Shown one piece after another: positions 46,262-58,139 of a stretch of 64,000 nt of DNA (position 1 is the first letter of the stretch; the number at the start of each line of letters is the position of its first letter). Origin of the DNA: Dysidea avara (lineage: Eukaryota > Porifera > Demospongiae > Dictyoceratida > Dysideidae). The notes below the pieces were generated by a model that saw only the letters and a list, made by a program, of their open reading frames with translations, did no database searches and was not told the DNA's origin. The DNA is taken from positions 57,420,713-57,484,712 of the forward strand of contig NC_089272.1 in NCBI RefSeq assembly GCF_963678975.1, in the 5' to 3' direction. Position numbers and translations under genes: made by a program.

Positions 46262-47377
46262 TGGCGATGAAAACCACCCAAGACGATTAAACAACAGAAG
46301 CCAGAAGTATTAAAAGTCTTGTATATCAACTAAAATACCACAAGGTGGTTGAAATCAACTGTAAGACGACTAAACCACAAACTGCCATCCTGTCCGCATG
46401 GATTTAATCAATACCGAGGAGTGCTTCAACCACAATCAATGGTAGATATACACAGCGCGCGCTCGGTTGCCTATCCCTTCTCTCTAATATCTATGATTAC
46501 ATTGATTACATTATCATTACAAATACTGTTTAAGTAGGGTATGCATCAAAAGTGACGCACGCCGCCAAAAATACCGCCCTTAAAAACCATCTTAGAAACT
46601 TCTTACGCGACGAAAATCACCTTTACGGAATAATATTAGTCCATCTAACATCAAATGTAGCGTTAAAAACAAGAAAACACTTACTGACGGCCATATATAG
46701 AATTTTTTTAAAATCGTCTAAACACGAAATTTCGTTTCACTCACTCACTCACTCACTCACTCACTCGCTCACTGACCACAGTCGTAGCCTAGAGCCTAAA
46801 CGAAGCAGCGTACGGTCACCATTTTACGCCACAACAACAAACTCACCGGTGGGATGTGCCTTTTGGGGTTTCGACAAGTGTGCGCCCTGTGCGCCTTGTC
46901 TTTTCTTTTATCTTCAAACAGGCTGCTTGTCTTCTTCTTCATCCAACTAAACCATACCGAGGCGTTAATTTTCATATCAACACTTTCTTTAAGCAGCATA
47001 ATAGACGCAACGAAATTATTTAAGGCGCCTAGATTACGCTACTGTACGGCTTCCAACTGTACGGAGGTACCAGTACTTGACGATAGGTAACAAGGCCACG
47101 TCCATTCTTTATTCTACGTATTATCGATCTATCGATCAAGACCACGATGAACTCGCCCCTTTTACTCTAGCTGTATTTGTGACCACACACCCTCAAGTTG
47201 GTAGGCTGATTCGAGATACTCTAGTTTAATAATCGATCAAACCACAATGACCACACCCCTTTTTGGGGCAAGCACATTTTCTCAGGCTGACTAGAAATAC
47301 TCTAATACAGCAGTCACCCTAATAAAACAGTCACATGTTTATAGCTAGCTGCATGCTTTAACCAAAAAACTAAACAA
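46262..47377. other. repeat-rich non-coding region
   Basis: Contains GATATTAGAG-type inverted repeat (46455-46500) opposed to 41535, a TCAC microsatellite at about 46737-46768, and hairpin motifs at 47211-47235 and 47288-47333. Open frames here have no family features. Confidence 0.45.
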
Positions 47378-47654
47378 ACTAGTATATTAAAAATTATAAA
47401 TTTAAAAATGAAGCAGGGTTTCAAGCTATAAAAGTAGTGAAACAAGAGATAAACAATGGTAGCTATTACAGCATAGCTCAGTGGGAAATTCCTACTTTGG
47501 CATTGAACACAAAATAATTGTTATACCATGTCAAAGTAGGGATTTAACACTGAGCTATGCTGTAATAGCTACCATTGTTCATCTCTTGTTTCACTACGTT
47601 TTATAGCTTGAAACCCTACTTCATTTTTTAATTTATAATTTTTAATATACTAGT
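47378..47654. repeat. foldback element of 277 bp
   Basis: The left arm begins ACTAGTATATTAAAAATTAT and the right arm is its near-perfect reverse complement, ending AATATACTAGT. Arms of about 125 bp include GTAGCTATTACAGCATAGCT. A spacer of about 25 bp separates them. It can form a long hairpin when single-stranded or transcribed. Confidence 0.88.
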
Positions 47655-48864
47655 ACACGTAATATACTTCTATACAAGAGGCAGAAATGATATAGGTGAC
47701 ATTCTGGAAGCATGATTTTTTTTATTTGAAAGCTCTAAGACTGTTCACTTTGTTCTTGCAGTTAAGAGACAGAATATGAGACAGTTCTGCAAGAGTGGCT
47801 AACTGCTCTATTAGAGTATCTCGATCTTTTGTAAAAGTATTGCTAGTGCGTTCTCGTGTTGGGAAACTACTTGCATGAGTCCTCTTCTGCATCAATAAAC
47901 AATCTTTAGTGCAAAAAATAACAGTTGCTTGCAGTATTGCGTACGTGATCTCCCAGCTCCAGGTTCCGGTTTTACCAAGAAATCTCCCACTCCCCTTCTG
48001 GTTTTACCAATACACTCGACTGGCGCAGATCAAGAAATTTAAAAAAAGGTCACTATGTGGTTTTGAACGCTGTAAAGGTGATTTCAAAGGCATAAGTATG
48101 AAGTTTAGCCAATAGAAAAAGCCATAATATAATACAATATGTATAACTCTTTGTAATTTTTATCACCCAGACGAATCGTAAGGCGCGCGCTATTTAACCC
48201 AAGAAACACCCTAAAATCGCCCCTGCTCGACGTCTATATAATCACTGCCTAGTTATAGCCCGGGATACATTTCGTATATAACCCTGCTGGTTGGGCTATA
48301 TATGAAGTTTAGCCCGAGCGGCTCCTTTTATCTGAGGTGTGAAAGTGTATAATATATCAGGTGGGGGTAGCCAGCACCCACGAAAAACCAACACGATGTA
48401 TGAGAGTCCCTATATTTAAGTATTTCAAAAATATTTCTGTATTTAAAATATATTTGTAAATACAATGTAACTCTAATTTCGATTTTATCGTGATGTTTTT
48501 ACCTCGAGTGTTTGCCAATACTTGCCACCGTGCAGGAGACACGTAAGAGAGTAGCTGAGGGGATCTGAAGAACTTCAGCAGAGGCACAGGTGCACTTTGC
48601 ACTGTCGATTTGAATCGTTGCATAGAGCTGCGGCTGTAATTGAACGGTTTACACTAATTTCACAATGCTTCATGCCCGCGGGCGCCCCCCGAATGTATAA
48701 TTATATTGATATATTATACCACAATAGGTTTCAAGATAGTAGAGGGCGCTTTACTACTATTTAAAGAATGATTTATCACGATCTGTAGTCCAACGTTATG
48801 GTTAGGGTTTGGGTTCAGTATAAATCCAGTTACGGGTAGGGTTTGGGTTCAGCCATATTCTTTA
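47655..48864. other. non-coding with telomere-like short repeats
   Basis: A hairpin motif at 47800-47825. At 48799-48860 the phrase TTAGGGTTTGGGTTCAG or a near copy occurs twice, and a GTTAGGGTTAGG stretch follows at about 48957. They are too short and irregular to be a telomere. Confidence 0.45.
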
Positions 48865-49032
48865 GGTAGTGGTTACTGAACCGAAAGGTGTTTTATTTTC
48901 GCGTCTAGTAGTTTCCCCGAGCATTCGACTTGAGGAGACGAAAAAAGTAACATTAGCGTTAGGGTTAGGCTAGGGTTCAGCTTTGATTTCTTTTTCACCT
49001 TTAGGTTACGTTCTTCTTACTGTATTATAGTG

Positions 49033-49247
49033 TATACCGTATAAAGGGAAACTTTGGCCGGGGTAAACTTTGGCGAATAGCAAGCTAAATCGCATTTGAC
49101 TAAATAAATTTTGGTGAATTCAAGCTCAATCTGTAACGCCAATCTCAAGTGTTACGAGTAATTGGCGGGTTAAACTTTGACGAATTTGTAGCAAATCGTC
49201 AAATTCGCTAAAGTTTTCTTCCGCCAAAGTTTCCCCTATACGGTATA
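49033..49247. mobile_element. nested MITE with TATACCGTATA TIR
   Basis: The left end TATACCGTATAAAGGGAAAC continues into TTTGGC. It pairs with GCCAAAGTTTCCCC...TATACGGTATA at the right end. GTG on both sides may be a TSD. 215 bp, non-coding. Confidence 0.75.
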
Positions 49248-49295
49248 GTGAGACTACTACGTGAGTAGCATTTATAAAGTAGAAAAGTAGGGGTA

Positions 49296-49425
49296 GTGGG
49301 TAGCTAGCAGCGGTAGCACAGTGGTAAGCCTACTGCCTACAGTTTCAATAGTCCAGGGTTCGAGCCCAGGTTGAGTTTTGTGGTTTTTATCGTTTAGTGA
49401 CCCTTTTTTGTCTAAGTTTTACTGT
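49296..49425 (+). mobile_element. tRNA-headed SINE-like piece
   Basis: Leader GTGGGTAGCTAGCAGCGG, A box TAGCACAGTGGTAAGCC, B box GGTTCGAGCCC at about 49357, then a T-rich body ending TTGTCTAAGTTTTA. Best-preserved copy of the three. A looser relative with GATACAGTGG and GGGATCGAACTC lies at about 49795-49862. Confidence 0.6.
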
Positions 49426-49518
49426 CGGTTCAATAGCGAGTCAGGCCTATTGAATCGACTTTAGGTTCAGTAACCACTGCCTATTCTTTAATATACGCTA
49501 GAATCGGCGATCACTATT

Positions 49519-49747
49519 TGTGACAAGATTTGCCTTTTCCACACATTTGACATACCAGCAAACAAAATGATGTAACTCTTGACTCCTTATACTGATTAAC
49601 GTACCATTAGTATCCAAATGTAGCCAGATACTGTAGCTAAATATTAAGCAATTATATGACATTATCAAAAAGTCATGAAGCTTTAAAGTTTAAAAATGGG
49701 TCAAATTTTATGTGTGAAAAAGGTACATTTTTACAAATCTGGTCACA
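49519..49747. mobile_element. TGTGAC-type MITE
   Basis: TGTGACAAGATTTGCC pairs with ACAAATCTGGTCACA at the other end, 229 bp apart. Non-coding. Confidence 0.65.
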
Positions 49748-50440
49748 TTTTATATTATATTGCATTTAAGTACGTCGGGTTCTGGCAGCTGGCAGCAATG
49801 ATACAGTGGTTATGGCTCTGATTCATTACGAAACATCCTGGGATCGAACTCAGAATTTTCCCATTTTAGTTGTTTACAAGTTTTCAGTTAAAGTCACAAA
49901 AGGCATCAAGTGTTGTGAAAGTAGTGTTACCCTACCCTAATTGAAGTCATGATCGGACGGAAACGAGAATAACCAATTTTGTACGTGGTTCTGGATTTGG
50001 GATTTCTAAATATTTAATGGATTTCTAATTGGATTTCTCAGATAGTTTACGAGAGTCCCAAGACATTGGCTACCCCTTGATACCATGGCATGGGTGTACA
50101 TGAACACCCATATGATAGCTATACTGTAATGCCTTGTTTTTACATTGTACACTGTTAAAAGTTAGGTTTCATAGCAACTACTTTTGGGGTGTCTGGTTGC
50201 ATGTTTAAAAACATGTTCCCCATGGGTGTTAAAGAAAGGTGTTGCCATAACTATACTCACCAGTGCTGCATTTGGAGTGTTTCCATAGCCACGTTGTTAA
50301 AGTATTGGGTGTGGGGTCAGCACCTTTTGGCTGTTCGCCTGCTTGTTTAAGACGACTCCTTTAGAGTGCTAAATTAGGCCTGCGCCTTTTATGCTGTCAT
50401 AACTCTGATTCCCCTGAAATTAGTTTTAAACTATCATGGC
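49748..50440. other. non-coding, tRNA-like fragment and hAT-end fragment
   Basis: tRNA-like A/B boxes at about 49795-49862. A TAGGCCTGCGCC fragment at about 50373 resembles the hAT-like termini. The LINE begins at about 50441. Confidence 0.45.
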
Positions 50441-51437
50441 TTGCCACTGCTAATTTTTGTAGTGTTAGAAACAAACAAGCTGAATTGGAATTGTTTCTAG
50501 ATAATCAAGATATTCACTTATTAATAGGAACTGAATCACACTTAAACGATACAATTTTTGATTCAGAAGTTTTCCCCAGAAACTATTCTGTATTCAGGAA
50601 GGATAGAAATATTCATGGAGGAGGAGTATTTATTCTAGTTGAAAAATCCATACCATCATCAATTCTTGAGATAGACTTAACTTGTGAAGTTATCTGGGTC
50701 CTTTTACATCTCCAATATTCTCGTGACATCATCCTGGAAGCTTTCTATGCTCCTCCAAATTCTCCATCATCTGTATGGGATGAGCTCTCTGAAAGCTTAA
50801 CACAAGTAAGGCAAAAATTTCCAACCACAATGATCGTATTGGGAGGTGACTTTAATTGCCCTGGGGTGGATTGGTCGTCTGGTTCACTTATGGACTCTTA
50901 CATAACATGAACTTTCCGAGAATCCTTGATAACACTAGCTCATGATTTTATGTTGGAAAAACTGTTAATTTGCCAACCAGAGGTAATAACATTTTAGATT
51001 TGTGCTTTACCACCCACCCTGACTATATCCATCAGCGTATAACAGTATCAGGCTTCAGTGACCATGAGGCAGTTATTGTAGAACTGGCCAATCTTCAAGT
51101 TGGCCACAAGAATGTTCAGAAGAAAATATACCTTTAAAATAGAGCAAACTGGGATATAATTAGGGAAAATGTCTCTACAGTTTCAGACATGTATTTAACT
51201 TTGAATGAAAATAGCTCTAGAACTGTGGAACAAAATTGGAACTTTATTCATGAAAGTATTCTACAAATCGTTAAAGACCATATTCCAGCTAAGCAAATAT
51301 CTATATCAAGTCGCTTACCATGGATGACCTCTCAACTCAAAGGGCTGATTAAAAGAAAACAACGTTTGTATAAGCGAGCTAAAAGATTTAAACGCCCTTC
51401 TGATTGGAAAGCATATAAAGACATGTAATCCCAAGTA

Positions 51438-52197
51438 AGGTTACGGGTTAGGCGCTTAATAATAGGTTATTATTTTTCGATGCGCGATAATGGTTGGTGC
51501 AATATTGGCACGAAACTCGAGCAGGTGTTAGTGAGAAGGTTGTTAACTTTAAAGCATTGTATAGCCACGTGATAATAGCGGAAGAATCGTACAAAGTGAG
51601 TGTTAATAATTTACTGCGGAAGGTAGTCAAGCGTAAAATTAAGTCCCCGCAATGTGGTTGAACCAGCGTTTAGCGCTACTGCTTAATGTGGTTATTATTC
51701 ATCAAAAATAGCAGCTGTCAGCCAATTAGCACTAGTTTTTTTATAGCAGTGTCAATGGGTGGTTATATTATCTAGGTCCTGTCGTGGAGACTTTGTGGGA
51801 AAACTGACTAGAAGCTGGTTAATTATCGTATCTTTCAAGGATAATGGCGATTAGTTCTGCTACGGAAATACCGCGAGTGCACTACAGTGCTGTTACAATC
51901 AGATAACAACTCAATTCGTTCGTGACGACCTAGAAATCACTAAGTAATAGCTTATTAATGCTGAATATCATGGTCTGGCTTCCCATGAAACCTGGTTTTT
52001 GATGAATAGCAACTCAACAGTTTCGCTGTTTAGTGCCTGCATTTCTGTACAAGCGCATCCCTTGTTGAGTGTATCGCCGCTTTTGGTACTTCTTGTACAT
52101 TAATATACCATGTTATTTTAGTGTGTTCTTCCGTGCAAAACGGTTAAAACAGATCTATAAGCACCTACAAAATTATTTGATGGGTAACCCGTAACCT
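51438..52197. mobile_element. TA-flanked element with AGGTTACGGGTTA TIR, inside the LINE
   Basis: The left end AGGTTACGGGTTA and right end TAACCCGTAACCT are exact complements. TA is duplicated (51436-51437, 52198-52199). Removing the insert and one TA restores an open LINE frame. 760 bp, no transposase recognised. Confidence 0.9.
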
Positions 52198-52772
52198 TAA
52201 AACAACAGCGCCTTAAATATCTTACTAGTAGTCTAAACTCAGATTGTGACAACAGAAGAAAACATTTTGGAGGTTTATAAAGTCTCAAAAGCAGGATACA
52301 ACTGGCATTAACACATTACAGACACCTACTGATCAAGTAACTACACCCAAAGAAATTGCAGAAACTTTAAATAACCAGTTTAAATCTGTCTTTACAGAAG
52401 AGGACTTGGATAGCATCCCTGAAATGCCAGCGTCCTCATATCCATCTATAAACAACATTGATATATCACCAAATGGGGTTTTCAAAATACTATCTGAGTT
52501 GGATCCCTATAAATCCCCTGGCCCTGATGCTATCTCTGGACATTTAGTAAAACAAACTGCTGCTGAAATTACTCCGATGCTGACCCATCTCTTTCAACAA
52601 TCTTTGTCCACTGGTGTGGTCCCTAGACAATGGAAACTAGCACATGTCACTCCCATTTTCAAATCTGGCAAAAGATCTGTCCCACAAAACTACCAACCAG
52701 TATCTCTGACATCAATCATTTGCAAGGCAATGGAACATATACTCACAAGTCAAATTATGAAACACTTGGAAG

Positions 52773-53109
52773 CACTGTGAAAAAGGTGGGATATAATATG
52801 GTATTTCCAGTGGCTTATTGAATACAAATAAGCCTTAATATAAATCCTGTATTATATTCATCTTATACTTTAGTATAATGCATACTATACTATTGCATGT
52901 ATGGTTTCAGTTTAATTACCACAATATTTGAAATAGCTTATATCTGATATAATTCCCACACTATACCATCACATATATGGTTTCAGAATGTTTAACACAT
53001 TAACTAAAGCCTTATGTGGGATTGTTAGTATAATACAGGTTATACCAAGCTTTTTTGTATTCAATAAGCCACTGGAAATACCATCTTATATTCCTCTTTT
53101 TTCACAGTG
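52773..53109. mobile_element. CACTA-like MITE inside the LINE
   Basis: TIR CACTGTGAAAAAGGTGGGAT at the left and its near reverse complement at the right, extending over about 55 bp (GGTATTTCCAGTGGCTTATT). AAG is duplicated at 52770-52772 and 53110-53112. CACTG termini with 3-bp TSDs fit CACTA/EnSpm. Excision restores the LINE codons. Confidence 0.9.
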
Positions 53110-54548
53110 AAGCTCATGATATCTTAGTCCCCTGTCAATTCTGCTTTAGATCAAGGCATTCCTGTGAATCGCAGCTGCTTACTGTTACTGATGACTTTGC
53201 AAAAGCATTGAATAATAAACTCCAAGTAGATGTTGGTATACTAGACCTGTCCAAAGCATTTGATAAAGTTCCACATAAAAGACTGCTAAGCAAAATTGAA
53301 TTCTATGGCATTAGAGGCAAGATTTTACAATGGCTAGAGTCTTTCTTGAGCAATCGCTACCAACAAGTTGTTGTAGATGGTTCCTTTTCTAATCATTGTA
53401 AAGTCACATCGGGAGTACCACAAGGCTCAGTTTTGGGTCCTACCTTGTTCTTACTGTACATAAATAATATAACTGAGGGTATTAGTAGCCAAATGAAACT
53501 CTTTGCAGATGATTGCTTAATATACAAAGCTATTCACAGTTCAACAGACCATCAAACACTCCAACAAGACTTGACAATACTGTCAAAGTGGGCAGATAAA
53601 TGGTAAATGGCTTTTAACATCAGCAAATGTAAGATAATGCAAATTTCTAATCACCATAATAAAAGTTTATTTTCGTATGTAATGAATGGCACCTCACTGG
53701 CAGTTACAGAACAACATTTGTATCTTGGAGTAAAGTTGCATCACAGACTTTCATGGAAATCACATCAAGACACACGATAGTGTGTCGTGCGGCCCAAGAA
53801 GCCGGCGCGCCACACCGTGAGTATATTGACAGGAAGAACGAAAACGTCATTTTCACACCTTTGTATCTCGGTGATCACTTATCTAATTGGAACCAAATTT
53901 GCTACACAGTTGCTCGCCAGCCAAGGGAGTCTACATTCCAAATTTGAAGGAAATCGCTCCAGCCATTTCTGAGATACGAGCTGCCAAAGTTTCGTTGTTT
54001 TTTCTTCGTTTTTTTTTTTCTTCTTCTTCGTCTTTTCGCACACTTGCAAAAATTGCTATAACAAGCAAACGCGTACTCCGATCGCCTTGAAATTTGGCAC
54101 ACAGAAAGGGAGACCAAAGGCGAATCCTAGCATCAAATTTGGTACAAATCCGATGAATGGTTCAGGAGTTATGACCGATTATTCGCGTAAAACAAGATCA
54201 ATTTGTTGTCACGCCTACAGGGTAAACCGCTTCATGGAATGAGTTGGGAATTGCTATGTAGATGGAGTAACCATCGTAGGAGTGCCTTTTGGTGGTTTGA
54301 AAGGAATCGAGATAAAGACCACGGAGATATGACACAAAACCCAACCTGTGTCACAAATACGCGATAGATTTTTATGAATAAAAAAAGTATTAGTTTTCAC
54401 GCCTACTAGGCAAACCGCTTAGAGCAATGAGCTGAAAATCGGTGTATAGCTGGAATAATCTTCATAGAGAGTCCTTGCAGTAGTACAGAAGAATCGGATT
54501 ACAAACCACTGAGTTATGATTCGAAAGCCAACTCCGTGTAGCAAAAGC

Positions 54549-54595
54549 GAGATCGAGATACTCTAATAGAACAGTCACCCTAATAGAGCATTCGG
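54549..54595 (+). repeat. CTCTAATAGAG hairpin motif (representative of about 15)
   Basis: ATCGAGATACTCTAATAGAA then CAGTCACCCTAATAGAGCAT. The core CTCTA-A-TAGAG is self-complementary. Other loci: 6630-6671, 11053-11106, 17433-17475, 18136-18160, 21991-22045, 24269-24290, 25256-25320, 26700-26732, 30210-30242, 47211-47235, 47288-47333, 47800-47825, 59106-59150, 61656-61685. It is found in both orientations and within different repeat families. Confidence 0.85.
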
Positions 54596-54639
54596 CTAAT
54601 TTATTTACTCCATTATAGAATTTTATTACATCATAAGTT

Positions 54640-57600
54640 ATTCTGTAGGGAGTTCAGCTGCAAAAAGTTAATCTTATAGACAGTTCAGCAAGAAGACAGT
54701 CACCATGTGGAGAGTTAAGCAAATATACCACTATAGAGATTCAGAACATTACAAGTCACACTGAAGAAAGTTCAGCTATAAACAAGTCATGCACTGTGTA
54801 GAGAATTCAGCTACAATTAAGTCACTCTCTAGAGAATTCAGTTACACAGAATTCTGCTACACACAAGTCACTGTGGAGAGAGTTCAGCTACAAACAAATT
54901 ACCCTTTAGAGTGATCAGCTACAAACAAAACACTTTGCAGGGTGTTCAACTGCAACAAATCAATTACCTTTAGAGCGATCAGCAATGAACAAATCAACAC
55001 AAATCTACCTGTAGAGAGATCAGCTAGAAACAAACCACCCTGAAGAGAGTTCAGCTACAAAAAATCACCCTATAGAGACATCAGCTAGAAACTAGACACA
55101 ATGTAAGGAGTTCAGCTACAAGCAATCACCCTGTAGAGTTCAGCTAAAACAAATCAACCTGCAGAGAGATCAGCTACAAACAAATCACCTTATAGAGAGT
55201 TCAGCTACAAACAGATTACCTGTAGAGAGATCGGCTACAAATTAATCAACCTGCAGAGAGATCAGCTACACACAAATCAACTTGTAGAGAGATCAGCTAC
55301 AAACAAATCACCCTGTAGAGAGATCAGCTAGAAACTAGATACAATGCAAGGAGTTCAGCTACAAGCAAAATCACCCTTTAGTGAGTTCAGCTACAAACAA
55401 ATCAACCTGCAGTGAGATCACCCACAAAAACGCACTTGTACAGAGTTCAGTTACAAACAAATCACCCTGTAGAGAGTTCATCTACAAACAAATCAACCTG
55501 TAGAGCAATCAGCTAGAAATAAATCACCCTGAAGAGAGGTCAGCTACAAAAAATCACCCTGTAGAGAGATCAGCTACAAACAAATCACCCTGAAGAGAGG
55601 TCAGCTACAAAAAAATCACCCTGTAGAGAGATCAGCTACAAACAAATTGCCCTGTAGAGATATCGGCTACAAACAAATCAACCTGCAGAGAGATCAGCTA
55701 CACACAAATCAACTTGGAGAGAGTTCAGCTACAAACAAATTACCCTGTAGAGAGATCGGCTACAAACAAATCAGCCTGTAGAGAGTTCAGCTAAAACAAA
55801 TCAACCTGCAGAGAGATCAACTACAAACAAATCACGTTATAGAGAGTTCAGCTACAAACAAATTACCCTATAGAGAGATCGGCTACAAACAAATCAACCT
55901 GCAGAGAGATCAGCTACACACAAATCAACTTGTAGAGAGATCAATTACAAACAAATCACCCTGTAGAGAGATCAGCTAGAAACTACACACAATGTAAGGA
56001 GTTCAGCTACAAATAAATCACCTTATAGAGAGTTCAGCTACAAACAAATCACTCTGTAGAGAGATCAGCTAGAAACTGGACACAATGTAAGGAGTTCAGC
56101 TACAAGCAAATCACCCTTTAGTGAGTTCAGCTACAAACAAATCAACCTGCAGTGAGATCACCTACAAAAAAGCACCTTGTACAGAGTTCAGCTACAAACA
56201 AATTACCCTGTAGAGAGATCGGCTACAAACAAATCAACCAGTAAAAAGATCAGCTACACACAAATCAACTTGTAGAGAGATCAGCTACAAACAAATCACC
56301 CTGTAGAGAGATCAGCTAGAAACTAGTCACAATGTAAGGAGTTCAGCTACAAGTAAATCACCCTGTAGAGAGTTCAGCTAAAACAAATCAACCTGCAGAG
56401 AGATCAGCTACAAATAAATCACTTTATAGACAGTTCAGCTACAAACAAATTACCTTGTAGAGAGATCGGCTGCAAATTAATCAACCTGCAGAGAGATCAG
56501 CTACACACAAATCAACTTGTAGAGAGATCAGCTACAAACAAATCACCCTGTAGAGAGATCAGCTAGAAACTAGATACAATGCAAGGAGTTCAGCTACAAG
56601 CAAAATCACCCTTTAGTGAGTTCAGCTACAAACAAATCAACCTGCAGTGAGATCACCCACAAAAACGCACTTGTACAGAGTTCAGTTACAAACAAATCAC
56701 CCTGTAGAGAGATCAGGTAGAAGAATTCACCTTGTAGAGAGTTCATTTACAAAGAAACCATCATATAGAGAGTTCAGCTACAAAGAAATTACCCCGTAGA
56801 GAGTTCAGCTAGAAGAAGTCACCTTGTAAAGAGTTTAGCTACAAAGAAACCATCATGTACAGAGTTCAGCTACAAAGAAACCACCTGTACAGAATTCAAC
56901 TACAAACAAATCACCCTGTATAGAGATCAGCTAGAAGAAGTTACCTTGTAGATAGTTCAGCTACAACAATTCACCCTGTAGAAAGATCATGCTAGAAGAA
57001 GTCACCTTGTAGAGTGTTCAGTTACAAAGAAACCATCATGTAGAGAGTTCAGCTGCAAACAAATCACTCTGTAGAGAGTTCAGCTACAAAGAAACCGCCA
57101 TGTAGAGAGTTCAGCCTCATACAAACCACCTAGTAGAGAATTCAACTACAACAAATCACCCTGTAGAGAAGAAGTTACCTTGTAGAGAGTTCAGCTACAA
57201 AGAAACCACCATGTAGAGAGTTTAGCTGCAAACAATTCACCTGTAGAGAGTTCAGCTAGAAACAAATCACCCCGTAGAGAGATCAACTGGGCGAAGTCAC
57301 CTTGTAGAGAGTTCAGCTACAAAGAAACCATCATGTAGAGAGTTCAGCTGCAAACAAATCACCCTGCAGAGAGTTCAGCTACAAAAAAATCACCCTGTAG
57401 AGAGTTCAGCTAGACGAAGTCACCTTATAGAGAGTTCAGCTACAAAGAAACCATCATGTAGAGAGTTCGGCTATAAAGACACCACCATGTAGAGAGTTAA
57501 GCTGCAAACAAATCACCTGTTACAGAGAGTTCAGCTACAAAGAAACCATCCTGTATATAGTTCAGCTACATTTCAAGTCACCCAGTAGAGAGATCAGCTG
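54640..57600. repeat. 3-kb minisatellite with 31-bp unit and higher-order structure
   Basis: The unit is about TTCAGCTACAAACAAATCAC plus CCTGTAGAGAG, roughly 95 copies with variants (GATCAGCTAGAAACTAG..., GATCGGCTACAAAC...). A distinctive block (AACTAGATACAATGCAAGG to GCACTTGTACAGAG) occurs near 55330 and again near 56565, with a variant near 56070, showing duplication of multi-unit segments. CTACA and TGTAG within each unit can pair. Confidence 0.95.
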
Positions 57601-57814
57601 CAAAAAAAATCCTGTGGGGAATAATGAGCATGTAATAAATATATGTATATAATTTGTATAATTACTAATAAAATCAAAAATAATTGAAGTACTAAAATTC
57701 TTCTTTAAGTTCTTTTCTTCTTCCTGTGGTAAAGAAAAAAACACATGGGTTAAAAAAGCCCCAAAGCCAGCCATAGGCCGGCTTTGCAGTATACAAATAC
57801 AAAAAGAAGTGATA

Positions 57815-58139
57815 TCTAATCAAAAACAGCCAAGCTGTAAAAAAAGGTGCGGCCCCCAAAAAGGCCATGGTGAAAAAAGATGTGAAATCCAAGGTGGCGG
57901 CCAAGAAATGGCTGTGATGGTAGGTTAATGGTTACATTTTAATAACAACAATTCAGGTGAATTTTGTGCCGCTTGGTCTTGGCACCAAATTCACCTGAAT
58001 TGTTGTTATTAAAATGTAACCATTAACCTACCATCACAGCCATTTCTTGGCCGCCACCTTGGATTTCACATCTTTTTTCACCATGGCCTTTTTGGGGGCC
58101 GCACCTTTTTTTACAGCTTGGCTGTTTTTGATTAGATAT
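57815..58139. repeat. near-perfect palindrome, about 155-bp arms, 10-nt loop
   Basis: The left arm runs from ATATCTAATCAAAAACAGCC to GGTGAATTTTGTGCC. The right arm returns from GGCACCAAATTCACC to GGCTGTTTTTGATTAGATAT. The loop is about GCTTGGTCTT. Only a few mismatches. The worn equivalent is at 24810-25090. Confidence 0.93.

Larger units (their letters stand above)
48865..49481 (+). mobile_element. GGTTACTGAACC element with 9-bp TSD
   Basis: TIR GGTAGTGGTTACTGAACC / GGTTCAGTAACCACTGCC. TATTCTTTA flanks both ends (9 bp), as in Mutator-like elements. Same family as 19710-19985. It contains a second MITE (49033-49247) and a tRNA-headed SINE-like piece (49296-49425). Confidence 0.8.

Noticed and set aside
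46552-46950. 132-codon frame over a TCAC microsatellite
   Set aside because: Repeat-derived Ser-Leu-Thr-His run, no splice or family support.
48799-48975. Telomere
   Set aside because: Only a few irregular TTAGGG-like words, interrupted by other sequence and far from the window ends.
53753-54117. Short open frames in the leader of composite element A
   Set aside because: The homologous segment of copy B does not keep a common reading frame, so coding is not supported.
54640-57600. CRISPR-like regular array
   Set aside because: Whole units of about 31 bp repeat in tandem with no unique spacers, in a eukaryotic context and inside a mobile element; it is a minisatellite.
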